Of a DNA stretch of 64,000 nucleotides, positions 16,465-27,500 are shown piece after piece. The notes beneath the pieces were generated by a model that saw only the letters and a program-made list of their open reading frames with translations, was not told where the DNA came from and did no database searches. This DNA is from Kordia sp. Its GTDB lineage: Bacteria > Bacteroidota > Bacteroidia > Flavobacteriales > Flavobacteriaceae. The position numbers and the translations under genes were made by a program. Positions within the stretch are counted from its first letter, which is position 1. Each line of letters starts with the position of its first letter. The DNA lies in assembly GCF_022447245.1 (NCBI RefSeq), contig NZ_JAKVBC010000002.1, positions 218,278-282,277 on the forward strand, given 5' to 3'.

Positions 16465-18576
16465 TTAAAAATCAAAATACCAATTAAAAATATCTGTTCT
16501 AATTCCAAAATTAAACCAAGTGGTATTTTCTTTAAAATCGACTAAGGTATTTGCATCAGGATTGAAGCTTCTGTAAGTAATATTTGCAAAGATTTTTAAG
16601 TTGGTTTTTGGATTTACAATATATCCAACATTCAAATCACCAATAAGCACATTGGCTTTATTCCCTTGTAATAATTCAATACCTGTATCTCCTATTCTAT
16701 TATCGTTATCAATAAAAATATTACCTCCATAACTCGCATTGTCTATCGCTGGATCAAAGTCTAAACCACGTTGCCCATAGATCAGTTTTGCACTCCCATA
16801 CCAACGATTGTAGTTGTAACGTGCCACTCCTACTACTTCGCGGAAATTTGCGCCCCATAAATGTGCTAAAGATTGATTGTTATGTCCATAATTTGTTGCC
16901 ACTTCATTATGTGAATACGTGTACGGACGTACTTGGTTGTATTCAAATTGTAAGAATAAATTATCTACTTTGAATGCATTATAATATTTTGCTCCTAGTT
17001 GAAATCCAAATTTGTTTTTCCAGCTTTGATTGCCAGCTTTGATATCGTTTAATGAAAATTCGTCCAAGATAAATTGCCCGTAGAAATTTACATTGTCATT
17101 CCATTTATATTTTGAACTCAATCCAACTAAAGCATTTCCAGCACGTGATCCAGTGGAAAATTCTATTGCACGGTAGAAAATGATTGGATTTACATAGTTG
17201 ACATCAAATCCACGATTGTTATCATTTTTCCAAATTACCGATTCAAAGAAACCAATGTTTAATTTTTTTGACACATTCCAACTTAAATAATGATTAGCAA
17301 TATATTTTGTTAAGAAAGCACCATCTTCATTTACTTCAGGTCTTACATCACGTAACCACATCCAAGTGTTGGTATATTTTATTTTCCAGAAAGAGGTGTT
17401 TAGTTTTAAATAAGGATATGGACTCACTGCATCACTTACAAATAACGAACGATATCCGTCTCCAATAAAGTTTCTACCGTGTCCAAATTGCATATTGAAA
17501 GTTTTGCTAGGCGAATACGAAATATATCCTTCTGCAACAGGATAATCATAAGCATCTGTTTTGAATTGTTTGGCAATTCCACGACCTGGAATGATTGCTG
17601 GATTTCCTCCTGCTGGTCGAATACTTTCTGCGTATCTATTTACATAATCAGCAAAACGTCCTTGACTTTCAAATACTGTTGCTGAAAAGTTAAATCCTTT
17701 TCCTAAACCTCCTTGCACTTGCAATCCACGGGTATTATTATAGGTATAATCAACTTTACCACCTGTGTTTTTACCAAGTTGCAAATCCAAAATAGGATCC
17801 AATACAAACCAGTAGTTTTTTCCTTTTACCGTAACTAAATGCTCATTCCACAATTTACGTCCAACCCATGAAGAGACTTCTTTTTTAAGCTTACTTTGTT
17901 GCGCATTGAAATCATAATAGTTAGAAACTGTGTTATATAAATAAGGTTTTGAAGCGGTATGACTGTTTGTTCCTACCAAATTGATTTGGCGATCAAAATA
18001 CGCATACATATCATGCGAAAACGGAATGTTTAAGTTACTCGCATACAATTCATCTTTATAAGGAACCAATTCATCATTTACTGAATCAAATTCAGTTTTT
18101 GCAGTCGACTCAAGTTCGTTTTCTTTTTTTTCAAGTGTTTTGGGTTTTTCTATAGCATCCAAACTTCCGAGTGGAATTTCAACTTTCATGGTAAATTGAA
18201 CATAAGCTGGCTTTCCACTATAGGTAGCAGGTTGTATTGTTGGCAACAAGCCAAAAACGCGTTTTATTTCTGTTTTTAACTCTTCATAAACAGCATCTAC
18301 ATACAATACTTTAAACTTCCCTTCTTTTGTTACTTCAAACAAAACCACCAATTCACCAATATAATTTTCTTTGCTAATAATTTCTGGCTCTCTGAAGTTT
18401 GAATTCACAAATGTTCTTAACGTAGTGTTGAAACAATTTTCAAGATCTGCAATGTCTACATTTTTACATTCTGTAAATACAGGATACTTTTCATAATCAT
18501 CATTAGAAGTTTGTGCTAATGTGAATTGAAATGCTAAAAATATGAGTAGATATAGGGACGCTTTGAGTCGCTTCAT
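16465..18576 (-). CDS. remB: RemB-like gliding motility outer membrane protein
   Basis: A 703-residue protein with a signal peptide (1-21, 'FQFTLAQ'). Residues about 35-130 resemble a TonB C-terminal-like domain ('NYIGELVVLFEVTKEGKFK'). From about 200 on it has many aromatic beta strands ('QFGHGRNFIGDGYRSLF') ending in '...FNWYFDF', as in a Wzi/capsule assembly-like outer membrane barrel. In Flavobacteriaceae this combination is annotated RemB, described in Flavobacterium johnsoniae gliding and downstream of sprA/tonB genes. The symbol rests on pattern memory and gene order, not on a search. Transcribed away from the tonB genes, behind a 440-bp gap. Confidence 0.65.
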   Translation of the reverse strand: MKRLKASLYLLIFLAFQFTLAQTSNDDYEKYPVFTECKNVDIADLENCFNTTLRTFVNSNFREPEIISKENYIGELVVLFEVTKEGKFKVLYVDAVYEELKTEIKRVFGLLPTIQPATYSGKPAYVQFTMKVEIPLGSLDAIEKPKTLEKKENELESTAKTEFDSVNDELVPYKDELYASNLNIPFSHDMYAYFDRQINLVGTNSHTASKPYLYNTVSNYYDFNAQQSKLKKEVSSWVGRKLWNEHLVTVKGKNYWFVLDPILDLQLGKNTGGKVDYTYNNTRGLQVQGGLGKGFNFSATVFESQGRFADYVNRYAESIRPAGGNPAIIPGRGIAKQFKTDAYDYPVAEGYISYSPSKTFNMQFGHGRNFIGDGYRSLFVSDAVSPYPYLKLNTSFWKIKYTNTWMWLRDVRPEVNEDGAFLTKYIANHYLSWNVSKKLNIGFFESVIWKNDNNRGFDVNYVNPIIFYRAIEFSTGSRAGNALVGLSSKYKWNDNVNFYGQFILDEFSLNDIKAGNQSWKNKFGFQLGAKYYNAFKVDNLFLQFEYNQVRPYTYSHNEVATNYGHNNQSLAHLWGANFREVVGVARYNYNRWYGSAKLIYGQRGLDFDPAIDNASYGGNIFIDNDNRIGDTGIELLQGNKANVLIGDLNVGYIVNPKTNLKIFANITYRSFNPDANTLVDFKENTTWFNFGIRTDIFNWYFDF

Positions 18577-18794
18577 GTTTGAGGATTTATGAATGCGAAA
18601 GATACTATATTTTCACAAAAATCGATTCATTCCTCCGTTTTATGATGACAGATTTTTAAAAAGTATGCTCATTTTTATCACTAACAAAAATTTTTGAGGT
18701 GTTTTTTTCGTTATTTTTAAATTAAGAATATGAAAAATTGGTACTATTTATCTTAAAAAAGCGAATATATACCGATAAAAGACATTAATTCAGC

Positions 18795-18908
18795 TTAACA
18801 AAAGCTATATAAATTACTTTTTCGTACTTTTGTATCATACTTTCTGATTAAATGACCTTTGTAAGTCTTGGTAACATTTACAAAAGGCTTTAAGTTGACA
18901 TTTTTCAT
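18795..18908 (-). other. Duplicated tonB leader with a 37-codon frame, likely remnant of a third tonB paralogue
   Basis: The minus-strand sequence before the ATG at 18908 (ACATTAACATTAAAACCGAT, then TATTATG) is nearly identical to that before the tonB gene at 19815, including the Met-Lys-Asn start. After it the frame runs only 37 codons ('MKNVNLKPFVNVTKTYKGHL...') to a TAA at 18795 and has no TonB domain. It lies after the terminator of the tonB gene. A truncated duplicate or a duplicated regulatory leader are the two readings. Nothing else is seen in the gap 18577-18954. Confidence 0.4.
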
Positions 18909-18954
18909 AATAATCGGTTTTAATGTTAATGTAATGATATGTCACAGAAAGTAT

Positions 18955-18985
18955 ACCTAAAAAACCGAGTGAATAACTCGGTTTT
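18955..18985 (-). terminator. Terminator after the second tonB gene
   Basis: A 10-bp stem (18961-18970 AAAACCGAGT with 18976-18985) and 5-base loop, followed on the minus strand by six T. It lies 30 bp beyond the stop of the tonB gene at 19015. Confidence 0.85.
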
Positions 18986-19014
18986 CCTTTTTTTAATACA
19001 CTATGTATTTTTTA

Positions 19015-19815
19015 TTAATTTACTCTAAAAACAATAGGTAGTGTATACTTTACTTTTACGTTTTTATTTCTTTGTTTCCCTGGCTCCATTTTTGGAAGCA
19101 ATTTAATTACACGTTCTGCTTCTTTTTTTAGTTTTGGATGTGGAGCACGTGATTGAATTCCTGTAACATTTCCATTTTCGTCAATTACAAATAATACATT
19201 GATTCGTTTTATGCCTTCATCTAATCCTAATTCATTAGCCAAGTCTGCATCAAATTTTCGTTGGATAAGTTTGTCTATTTTTTCAGACATACACTTTTTT
19301 CTTTTTGCTTTACTCTTGAATTTTTCACATCCAGGGTAAATTGGCGCATCTTCAATAAAAGCGAAAGGAACTTCTTCAGGAATTTCAACTGGATCTTCTA
19401 CTTCAACAGTACTTACATCTATTAATGAAGTCACCTCTTTAGGCTCTACTGTTGTTTTCAATACAGTTTCCTTAAGATCTTTGTGATCGTTTTCCACTTC
19501 TTTAATCTTGTCAATAATAAGCTCTGTTTGCACAACTGGTTCTGGCTTCAATTGTTTTACCACAACCACTTCTTCTTGGAAGACTGGCACATACGTCATA
19601 TCATCTTCTAGCACATCTTCAACTTCTGCTACTTTTGGAGCAGCATCAACTGTTTTTACTTGAAATATTGTGTAGACAATAAATAAACTCAGCATGAGGC
19701 TTACTGAGAATCGCAGTAAAGAGTTTTTTTCTCCTTTTAAGTTGTTCTTTTTTGCAAGGTGACTTTCGCGTACACCATTTGCATTCACATCTTTGTTGTG
19801 AGTTGCATTTTTCAT
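19015..19815 (-). CDS. Energy transducer TonB (second copy)
   Basis: A 266-residue TonB-like protein. The start at 19815 is chosen because 'MKNATHNKDVN' follows the leader shared with 18908; an upstream frame to 19884 runs through a terminator hairpin. It has an N-terminal soluble stretch, one membrane helix ('SVSLMLSLFIVYTIFQV', about 37-53), a Val/Glu-rich periplasmic linker (about 60-170) and a TonB C-terminal domain (about 175-266) ending 'KVKYTLPIVFRVN'. It transmits the proton motive force to outer membrane receptors together with ExbBD (not in the window). Paralogous to 19923-20639: both share 'EDAPIYPGCEKF/IFPGCEKY' and 'KKCMSEK'. Confidence 0.9.
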   Translation of the reverse strand: MKNATHNKDVNANGVRESHLAKKNNLKGEKNSLLRFSVSLMLSLFIVYTIFQVKTVDAAPKVAEVEDVLEDDMTYVPVFQEEVVVVKQLKPEPVVQTELIIDKIKEVENDHKDLKETVLKTTVEPKEVTSLIDVSTVEVEDPVEIPEEVPFAFIEDAPIYPGCEKFKSKAKRKKCMSEKIDKLIQRKFDADLANELGLDEGIKRINVLFVIDENGNVTGIQSRAPHPKLKKEAERVIKLLPKMEPGKQRNKNVKVKYTLPIVFRVN

Positions 19816-19865
19816 ATTAATCGGTTTTAATGTTAATGTTGTGTTAACATCAAGAAACGTACCAA

Positions 19866-19898
19866 AAAGAGAAAGCCCGAGCAAAATGCTCGGGCTTT
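19866..19898 (-). terminator. Terminator between the two tonB genes
   Basis: A 12-bp perfect GC-containing stem (19872-19883 with 19887-19898) with a 3-base loop. The minus-strand tail is TCTCTTTTT; the plus-strand tail is a run of T. It lies 25 bp past the stop of the gene at 19923, so the second tonB gene probably has its own promoter. Confidence 0.8.
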
Positions 19899-19922
19899 TT
19901 AATATTTTTATTGTTTTCTTAA

Positions 19923-20639
19923 CTATTGTACTTTGAAAACGATTGGCAACGTATAGTTTACACCTACAGGCTTACCTCTTTGCTTTCCAGGTTTCATCTT
20001 TGGAAGACTCTTAATTACTTTTTCAGCTTCTTTAGCTAATCTTGGATGCGGCGCTCTTGAACGTACATCTGTAATATTTCCTGATCTGTCAATTTTAAAT
20101 ACAACAAAGATTTTTTGAACTCCTTCTAAATCTAAGTCAGAAGCTAATTCGGTGTTGAATTTTTTGTTTACGTGCTTTTGTACTTTTTCAGACATACATT
20201 TTTTACGCTCTGCCTTACTTTTATACTTTTCACAACCTGGAAAGATTGGTGCATCTTCAATAACCGAGAATGGTACATCTTCGATCACCTCTTCTTCTTC
20301 AACAACCTCTACATCTTCTACTTCTTCGATTACTTCATCTTCTGTAGTTTCTGTAGACTCAATTACCGTTTCTTCAACTTCTTCTTCATCTTCTACAACT
20401 TCAATAATTTCTGGAGCTGGGTGCGGTGGTGGTGGTGGCGGTTGTTGTAATTGCTCGGTGATGATCATTTCCTCTTCATCACTCTCAATTAGGTCAACTG
20501 TTTCTTCTTTTACAACTTCATCGTAAGCTGTCCACTCCATACCTTGCCAGATAAGGAATGTTACTAATGCTAAACCTAAAGCTAGATAAAATAGACTATT
20601 TTTTCTTAAGTCAGCATCTGGATTCTTCTTTGCTTCCAT
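19923..20639 (-). CDS. Energy transducer TonB (first copy) with acidic linker
   Basis: A 238-residue protein: an N-terminal membrane helix ('LFYLALGLALVTFLIWQGM', about 17-35), then 'QQPPPPPPHPAPE' and a very long run of Glu/Val/Asp (about 65-120), then a TonB C-terminal domain (about 125-238) ending 'GVNYTLPIVFKVQ'. The usual TonB linker is Pro/Lys-rich; here most of it is Glu-rich and strongly negative. It lies 60 bp after the VanZ-like gene in the sprA-gcvH-vanZ-tonB row. In Flavobacteriia this row is conserved, which links this TonB to T9SS or gliding functions by position only. Confidence 0.9.
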   Translation of the reverse strand: MEAKKNPDADLRKNSLFYLALGLALVTFLIWQGMEWTAYDEVVKEETVDLIESDEEEMIITEQLQQPPPPPPHPAPEIIEVVEDEEEVEETVIESTETTEDEVIEEVEDVEVVEEEEVIEDVPFSVIEDAPIFPGCEKYKSKAERKKCMSEKVQKHVNKKFNTELASDLDLEGVQKIFVVFKIDRSGNITDVRSRAPHPRLAKEAEKVIKSLPKMKPGKQRGKPVGVNYTLPIVFKVQ

Positions 20640-20699
20640 AATAATAGAGTTTTAATGGTTGCTAATTTAATTATTTATTAGCAGAAATAACAATTAATT

Positions 20700-21086
20700 C
20701 TACGTTTTTAACTTTCTATTTTTCGCAATAAACCATTTTATGATGAATATTGCAAATATTATGCCTGTTGTGTTTGCAAGTGCGTCTTGCCAATCTCCTT
20801 GCCTGTTTGTAACTAGTGTCTCTTGAATAATTTCTATAATGACACCATACATAATAGAAAAAACCGCACTAATTACAAGCGCATTTTTCTTTAATACTTC
20901 ATTTGTAACTCCTTTTGAAAAAGCTAAAAACCAAGCAATTGTAAAGGCAAAATATATAATTCCATGTATGAGCTTATCTGCATAGGAAAAATGCAATACT
21001 TGCGGACCTTTTAGTTCTATTAAACTTAGGATCGTAATTGCAATGGTCCAAGCAAGGGCTCCAACAGAAAAAACATATTTAAGCAC
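20700..21086 (-). CDS. VanZ-like family membrane protein
   Basis: A 128-residue protein with four hydrophobic helices (about 4-24, 38-60, 68-88, 104-121). It has the VanZ-family motifs '[18 protein letters not shown]', 'YGVIIEIIQ' and '[14 protein letters not shown]', in which the His, Glu and Asp are the conserved polar residues. The function of these small VanZ-like proteins is unknown; the original VanZ gives low-level teicoplanin resistance. Its start overlaps the gcvH end by 8 bp, so the two are translationally coupled. Confidence 0.9.
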   Translation of the reverse strand: MLKYVFSVGALAWTIAITILSLIELKGPQVLHFSYADKLIHGIIYFAFTIAWFLAFSKGVTNEVLKKNALVISAVFSIMYGVIIEIIQETLVTNRQGDWQDALANTTGIIFAIFIIKWFIAKNRKLKT

Positions 21087-21459
21087 CTAAAACTTCTTTG
21101 TAACCTTCAGCATCAAGTAAACCATCAACCTCAGAAGAATCTTTAATTTTGATTTTAATCATCCAACCTTCTCCATAAGGATCTTTATTGACTAATTCTG
21201 GATCATCTTCAAGGCTTTCGTTAAGTTCTATCACTTCTCCAGTAAGTGGCATAAATAAGTCCGATACCGTTTTTACAGCTTCTACTGTACCAAAAACTTC
21301 ATCCTTATCAACTTCTTCATCTAGAGTTTCAACATCAACATATACAATATCACCAAGTTCTCCTTGAGCAAAGTCAGTAATTCCAACAGTTGCTACATCG
21401 CCTTCAATTTTTACCCATTCGTGGTCTTTTGTATATTTTAAATCAGCTAGTATGTTCAT
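21079..21459 (-). CDS. gcvH: Glycine cleavage system H protein
   Basis: A 126-residue lipoyl carrier protein that shuttles the aminomethyl group between the P, T and L proteins of the glycine cleavage system. The lipoylated lysine is Lys63 in '[15 protein letters not shown]'. '[20 protein letters not shown]' at the start and '[20 protein letters not shown]' near the end complete the family pattern. It lies 70 bp after sprA and overlaps the VanZ-like gene. The P, T and L genes are not in the window. Confidence 0.97.
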   Translation of the reverse strand: MNILADLKYTKDHEWVKIEGDVATVGITDFAQGELGDIVYVDVETLDEEVDKDEVFGTVEAVKTVSDLFMPLTGEVIELNESLEDDPELVNKDPYGEGWMIKIKIKDSSEVDGLLDAEGYKEVLGA

Positions 21460-21529
21460 TTTGTATGCAATTTTGTGTTATTTGAGCAAATGTACTTTTT
21501 TCTGTTTAAGTTTTCAACCTCAACTATTG

Positions 21530-24500
21530 TTAATTTCCAAAATTGTATCGAAGTGTAATTCCTGAACGAATGGTTGTTTGTGGAAACGCTGTAGATACTG
21601 CAAATTCTGAAAATGTATGATCGTAATAGAATAAGGCTGTTAAGTTTCTACTTAATGCATAATCTGCCGTGAATTTTAATGACCAAAGTGTTTGTCCTGC
21701 AGTTACTTGGTTGTTAAATAAATCAAGACTTCTTATAATGGTAATATTATCACGTAATGACAAATCTGCTTTTAAGTTTAAGTCTCCTTTTAAGGTTGTT
21801 TTCTTTCCTGCAATACGTGTATCGATTCGTACATCTTTGAAACGATACCCTAATCCTACAATATATTCATTTCCAGAAACCTCTGTAAGCAAGTTGTTAT
21901 CAAAACTTAACGATAGTGCTCTATCACGCTTTACCTCTGCCAATATTTTTACAGAGTTTTTCATTTCCATATCAATTCTAAGTAATGGATTGAACTGTTC
22001 TACCAAGTTAATGTTAGAGAATATGTTTTGATTATGGAAGTTTCCTCCTTGATCTAGGTTAGACGCTCCAAATGGATTTGCCGCATCATAATCTAAATTA
22101 TTTCTAAACGAATTGACTGTATAGCTTGAACGATATCCGTGTGTTAATGAGAAACGTTTGAAACGCTTTTTGAACCACTTTAATCGCATCAATCCTGTAT
22201 ACTTTATTGTCCAGTTAGGAATTGGCACATCTCTGAATGCTCCAAGTTTTACATTATTTGCATCTTGCCCAGAATACGCTGCTAAGAACGCTGGTAATAA
22301 TACTGCTTGATTCGTTTTTCCAAATCCATCAGGGAAACCATCACCATCTGTATCTGTTAATGGCTGTCCATTAGCTTGTGCCAGACGTCTTGCAATAATT
22401 TGCCTGTTATTTTCAAAATCTGCAAATGTTGCTGATTGATTTTCATCACTCTTTTTGAAAGCTGTTTTTATCAGTAAGGTAGAAATCCCAAAGTTTCCAA
22501 ATGTATTTCCAGCTCCATTTGGTGATAATGAGATATATTCGCCATTTTGCACATTGAACTGCTCTGAGAAATTTTCTGAGAAGTTACGATTGGCAACCAT
22601 ATCAATTTTTAAATCACGCATTGGTTCAAGCATTGCTGTAATGTCTAAATTTTTGTTATGCACTTGCGTAAATTGCTGGTTAAATCCAGTAAACTCCGTT
22701 AAGTATCCTTGTCGCGCTGCTTCGTAACGAACATCTGCTTGACTACCAAATACGAATCCAAGAGATGGTTTTAACGTTCCAATAAATCCAATAGATGGTG
22801 TATATCCTGGTAATACTTTACCATTATTTTCTGAGTAACTAATATTGACACGTTTTACACTTCCAACAACATCCACTAAAGTGTTGAATATTTTTGTTCC
22901 GACACTTGCCTTGTTGGACGTCTTTTTCTTGTCTTGATCTGCTGCATTATCCGTTGGAACTCCTGGTCTACGTGGGTTTCTTGTTTTGAGGTTCGTTTTA
23001 GCGTTTCCTTTACGTTTTCTAACAAAACCTATATACTTATAGAATTTTGTCATATCCAAGGTCGCATTCAAATTATGCGTATTGGCATTTTGAATTGTGT
23101 TTAAACGCTCTCCTGCTACTTCTTGCAATACATCTGAACCACGTTGCCAGTTAAAGTCTCCAGTATAACTGTAAGAAGCTGTTAAAAAACTAAATGTTGG
23201 TATTTTATTCAACGGTAAATCATACGTTAACTGCAATGATTGTGTATGTGTGTTTGGATCTCCAATATCCCAGAATCCATCCCAAATCCCTAAATCTGCG
23301 TTGATATCGCCATTTTCATCAAAGTAGTTATTGACGATATTGTTGTTTGCCGCTGTAAAGTTGAATCGCAATGAATTCGTTAAATTATAATTAATTGCAT
23401 ACGACCAATCAAATAAGAAGTTACGTTGCTGTAAACGTGGTAAATTACCTATTTCAGCCTCTGGTAATAATGGATCTCTATAAATTTGATCGTTGAAACT
23501 TCTCGTAATGTTTGAGTTTAATGAAATACTTGTTGGTAACGGATTGAAGTTAAAATCTTTTAACCATTTCCAATATCTTCCTGTAAATAATGAATCATTC
23601 TTTTTGAAAGGTTCAATTGATTTTGGTTGGAAGTTAAAATTATAATCTAATCCTGCACGTACATTTTGATCTCGTAAAGATTTGATTTCATAATCATGAT
23701 GCTCTGTTTCGTTGTATGAGTATGAAAGTGTTAAATTTTCTACATCATAGAAACGAGCTTTTTTCTCCGCTCCTCTTTCTTTACGAACACCAATAAAGTT
23801 GATACTTTTTCGCTTCGTATAGTTAATTGCTTCATTTTCTATTCGATCTCTTTCAGCTTGTGTTTCTGCTAAATCTAATCGATCTTCTAAACGTATATCT
23901 TGATAGAATGGATCGAATTCTGGTGTTATTATTTCTTCTCCAATACTATAATTGAAAGGTATTTTGATTCCCCATTTTTTTGGAAGTAATTGTCCTAAAC
24001 TAATATTAGTTACAACATCGTATTGCTTTATTTCTTCTCTACTCCGATCATTTGGTGATTGTTCAATATTACCAAAACCAACCGTACTGATTCTTCCAGT
24101 TGCCGATACTGTAGCAAAGTCAGCAAGATTTGCATCTAACGAACCAACTGCTGCCCAACCTCCACGATTTTCTAATTCTGCCAAACGCAATTCGTTAAAC
24201 CAGAATTCACCACAAATTGGAATTCCACCAATAGGTGTATCTGTTGCATCCAAGCCAGTTGCTGTTGCATTTTTAATACCCACCATTAACGAACGTACTC
24301 TACCAATAGTTGGATTACCAATTATAGCAATACGCATGCGCTCATCTGTTCCGTACGGCGCAAATTGATTGACAATTTCTTCTGCATTTTCATTATAGTA
24401 AGCCACTTCAGTAGCACCACTTGTATTGTTGAAGTTTGCTGCTTTGATTCGCGTTAATAATGCTAGCGGAATATCAAATTCGTTTTTCCACACATCTTCT

Positions 24501-27500
24501 GGAGAAGATTCATTATCTAAGGTTACGTTTAACGGAATTTCAACTTGATAATAGTTTTGTGTAAAGTCATTACCAAATCTCAAGAAAGCAACCGCTTCTT
24601 GATCCGCTAGTTGCTGCGTTTGCCCGAAGAGTGATTCCGCATGGACAAACATTTTTAAGTTTTTGTATTGTCGTAAATCAATGTCAATATTCTTGAATAC
24701 ACCACGTGAATCTCCTGCTTCTAAATCACACAGCACCATTCCCAGCGATTGCTCATTTTGACGAATTACTGTATTGTTATTGTTTAATTGCTCACGTACA
24801 ACTCCTGGAGGAATTACATATCCGATTGGCAATTTGTTTGCATTTTCTTCAATGTTTACGATGTTTACATCAAATTGTGTATTGGCATCTGCTCCATCTT
24901 GCGGATCGTCACCATTATCTTGAAGTGTTAAGTTATAACGTCTCCAATCACCACGAATTAAATCAAGTGTTCCAAAACGCAATACAGTCGGTTCATTAAA
25001 CCCTGTCATATACATACGGATAAAACGAATCGCTCTTAAGTCATCTAGAGAAATACGATCGTCTGTATCTTGTTTGTAAAAATCTGTAATTGGAATTTTG
25101 AACTGAACCCAACGCGATTCAATCACACTTCCATCAGGAGTTTCTCTTGAACTTGTGCGTTCATCGGTAATATAACTTGTAGCCGTTCCAATACTTGGAT
25201 TGATAGGAATTCTAAATTGAAAATAATTATCAATCGTGTTCATTGTTTGATCTCGGTTGATATCTTCCACATCTGGCACTGTTGTAGAACCTCTATTCGT
25301 ATCAGTTACCGTAATAGGAGAGTTTCCTTGTGTACCATTGTAATTTTTATAACGCTGTAATACATCTCCGTTTGCATTTAAGAAATATTGGTAGTTATCT
25401 GCGGCAGGATCGGCCTCACCTGAATAGTTATCATATCTCGTTGCTTCTTCCGTATCATTTAAACCATCTAAACCTATATCTTGCACTTGTCTGTTAGCTT
25501 CTTCTGAATCGAAAGCATATACAAGTGATTGTGTTTGCGGCACTTGCCCCCAAGCTGTTTGCGTTACTAATGGGTTTACAGCATCCGCTTCTGGCAATCC
25601 GTTTTCGTATTGTTTACGTCCATCTTTTAAGATATCTTCAGAGATATTACCTATATTCAGGACTAATTCTCCTCCTGTACTTGATGTGTTTCCAGAGGAG
25701 AAGTATGGATCTAGTAACCAAAATTGAATGTATTCAACGTTTGCTTGCTCAAAGTTTGTTGTGGTAACTGGGCGCATAATTCCTGCCCAATTTTGTTGTT
25801 CAGGTTGTCCTGCAAAAGTAGGATTGTTATTATACGGACCTCTTTCACTTGGGTAATACGCTAAATATAATGTTTTTTGCACAGTAGTTTGACAACGAGA
25901 AATATCTGTTTGAGGGAAAATTTCTTCTACAAAAATTCTACGTGTTTCGCTTGTAGATACATCTGCTGGAGAAATTTCGCCCGGTGCTTGATTCCCGTAA
26001 AATATTGGGTCAATAGTATACCAAGCTAGTTTTGCTCTGTTGTATCCGTACTCTAACTGATCGTTTCCAAACTGTCCACCTAAGTTATCTCCCAAACTAT
26101 TATCTGGTGTTCCCGGAGTACTTGCTAAAAACCAACCTAATGGTGATTTGATATCAATAGTAGACTGCGCACCTTCAAAATCATCAACATAGGCAGTAGC
26201 TTCTCCTTGAAAGTCTGCATTTTTGGGACTTCCTGGCAATAAGTAAGCAAATTCTCCACGAATAGAAACGTTTGAAGGAACATCTGTATCTATGTTTGGA
26301 AGCTTGTTTACTAATCGTGTTAAGAATGGTACTTCCGTAGAATAGTTTCCATTAAATCCGAAGATAGAGTTGTTTACTGGCTCTGCACCATAGTTTGCTT
26401 TTTGTGTAATTGGTCGCTCGTTCAGATTTAGATAAGTCGCCCCAATTAAGAAATTTTCATTGAATTGATGCTCTATGTTAATTCCTGTGAATCGTTTGTT
26501 TTGCTGACCAAATAGTGAATTATTTTCTACAGATACATTAATTGGAGTGTTTGATGCTTTTAAAGCTTCATCCAAAATTTGCACACGTCCTAATTGATAG
26601 TTTACTGTATAGTCAATTCCTTCTTGTAACACCCTTCCTCCAGCAGTAACTACTACCGAACCTCTTGGGACATTGAAAGCTCCTAACGGAATTCCGTCAC
26701 CACCTTGCGATTTATAACGTCCTTTTAATTGGAATTTATTCAATTCAGCATCATCTAACGCTCCCGCTTTCGTCTCCTTATACATGGCTCTGTATACATA
26801 GCGTGACTGATTGGCGTTGTAATCGTTAGGATCATCGTAATCTTCCGTAGCAGAGTTTCTTAATTTTTCAAATAAATATTCTCCAAATGGTTCAACAGTC
26901 GTGAATATGATGCGTCCAAATTCTTGGTCGACTGTAATTCCTGGTAAATAGTCAAAGAAACCATCTCCACCTGGTTGTGGATTTTGATAAATATCTAATC
27001 GGTCTAAGTTGAATACTCTTAATAATATCTCATCGGCTACATCTGCAGGTAATGGAGGTCCACCTTCCGCAGCTGTAATATAGTTTACAGGAGAAGGATC
27101 AGTATATAAGATGTTTAATCTAAAATCTTCTGGACTTAACTGATATGCATCCGTTGAATAGATATTTTTCATCATTAAGTCCCAAATTGGATCTTCTACT
27201 TCCGTGATGGCACTTTTTAGAAGTTTTACAACTAAATTTTGATTTTGAATTTCAGTAGGATTCCCATCAGCATCTGTGTTTGTAACTTGCGTCGCATCAA
27301 TTCCTCCATTTGCAAATTCACCTACTTGATACACTTGTCCATTTGCAGTAAACTGATATGCTACTGCAAGTACTTCATCATTACTTAAACGTTGATTTAA
27401 AGAAATGTATCCTAATTTTGTATCAACTTTATATTCGTTTTCATTCAGTTTTCGTGCATTTTCTAAATACACATAATCAAATCCTTGCTGAACACTTGAA

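Noticed and set aside
18825..18832. TACTTTTG on the plus strand, a full match to the -7 consensus
   Set aside because: No gene follows on the plus strand and no -33 element precedes it, so it is probably chance.
20152..20526. 124-codon Ser/Thr-rich plus-strand frame
   Set aside because: It is the antisense image of the Glu/Val repeats of the first tonB gene, a common source of long false frames.
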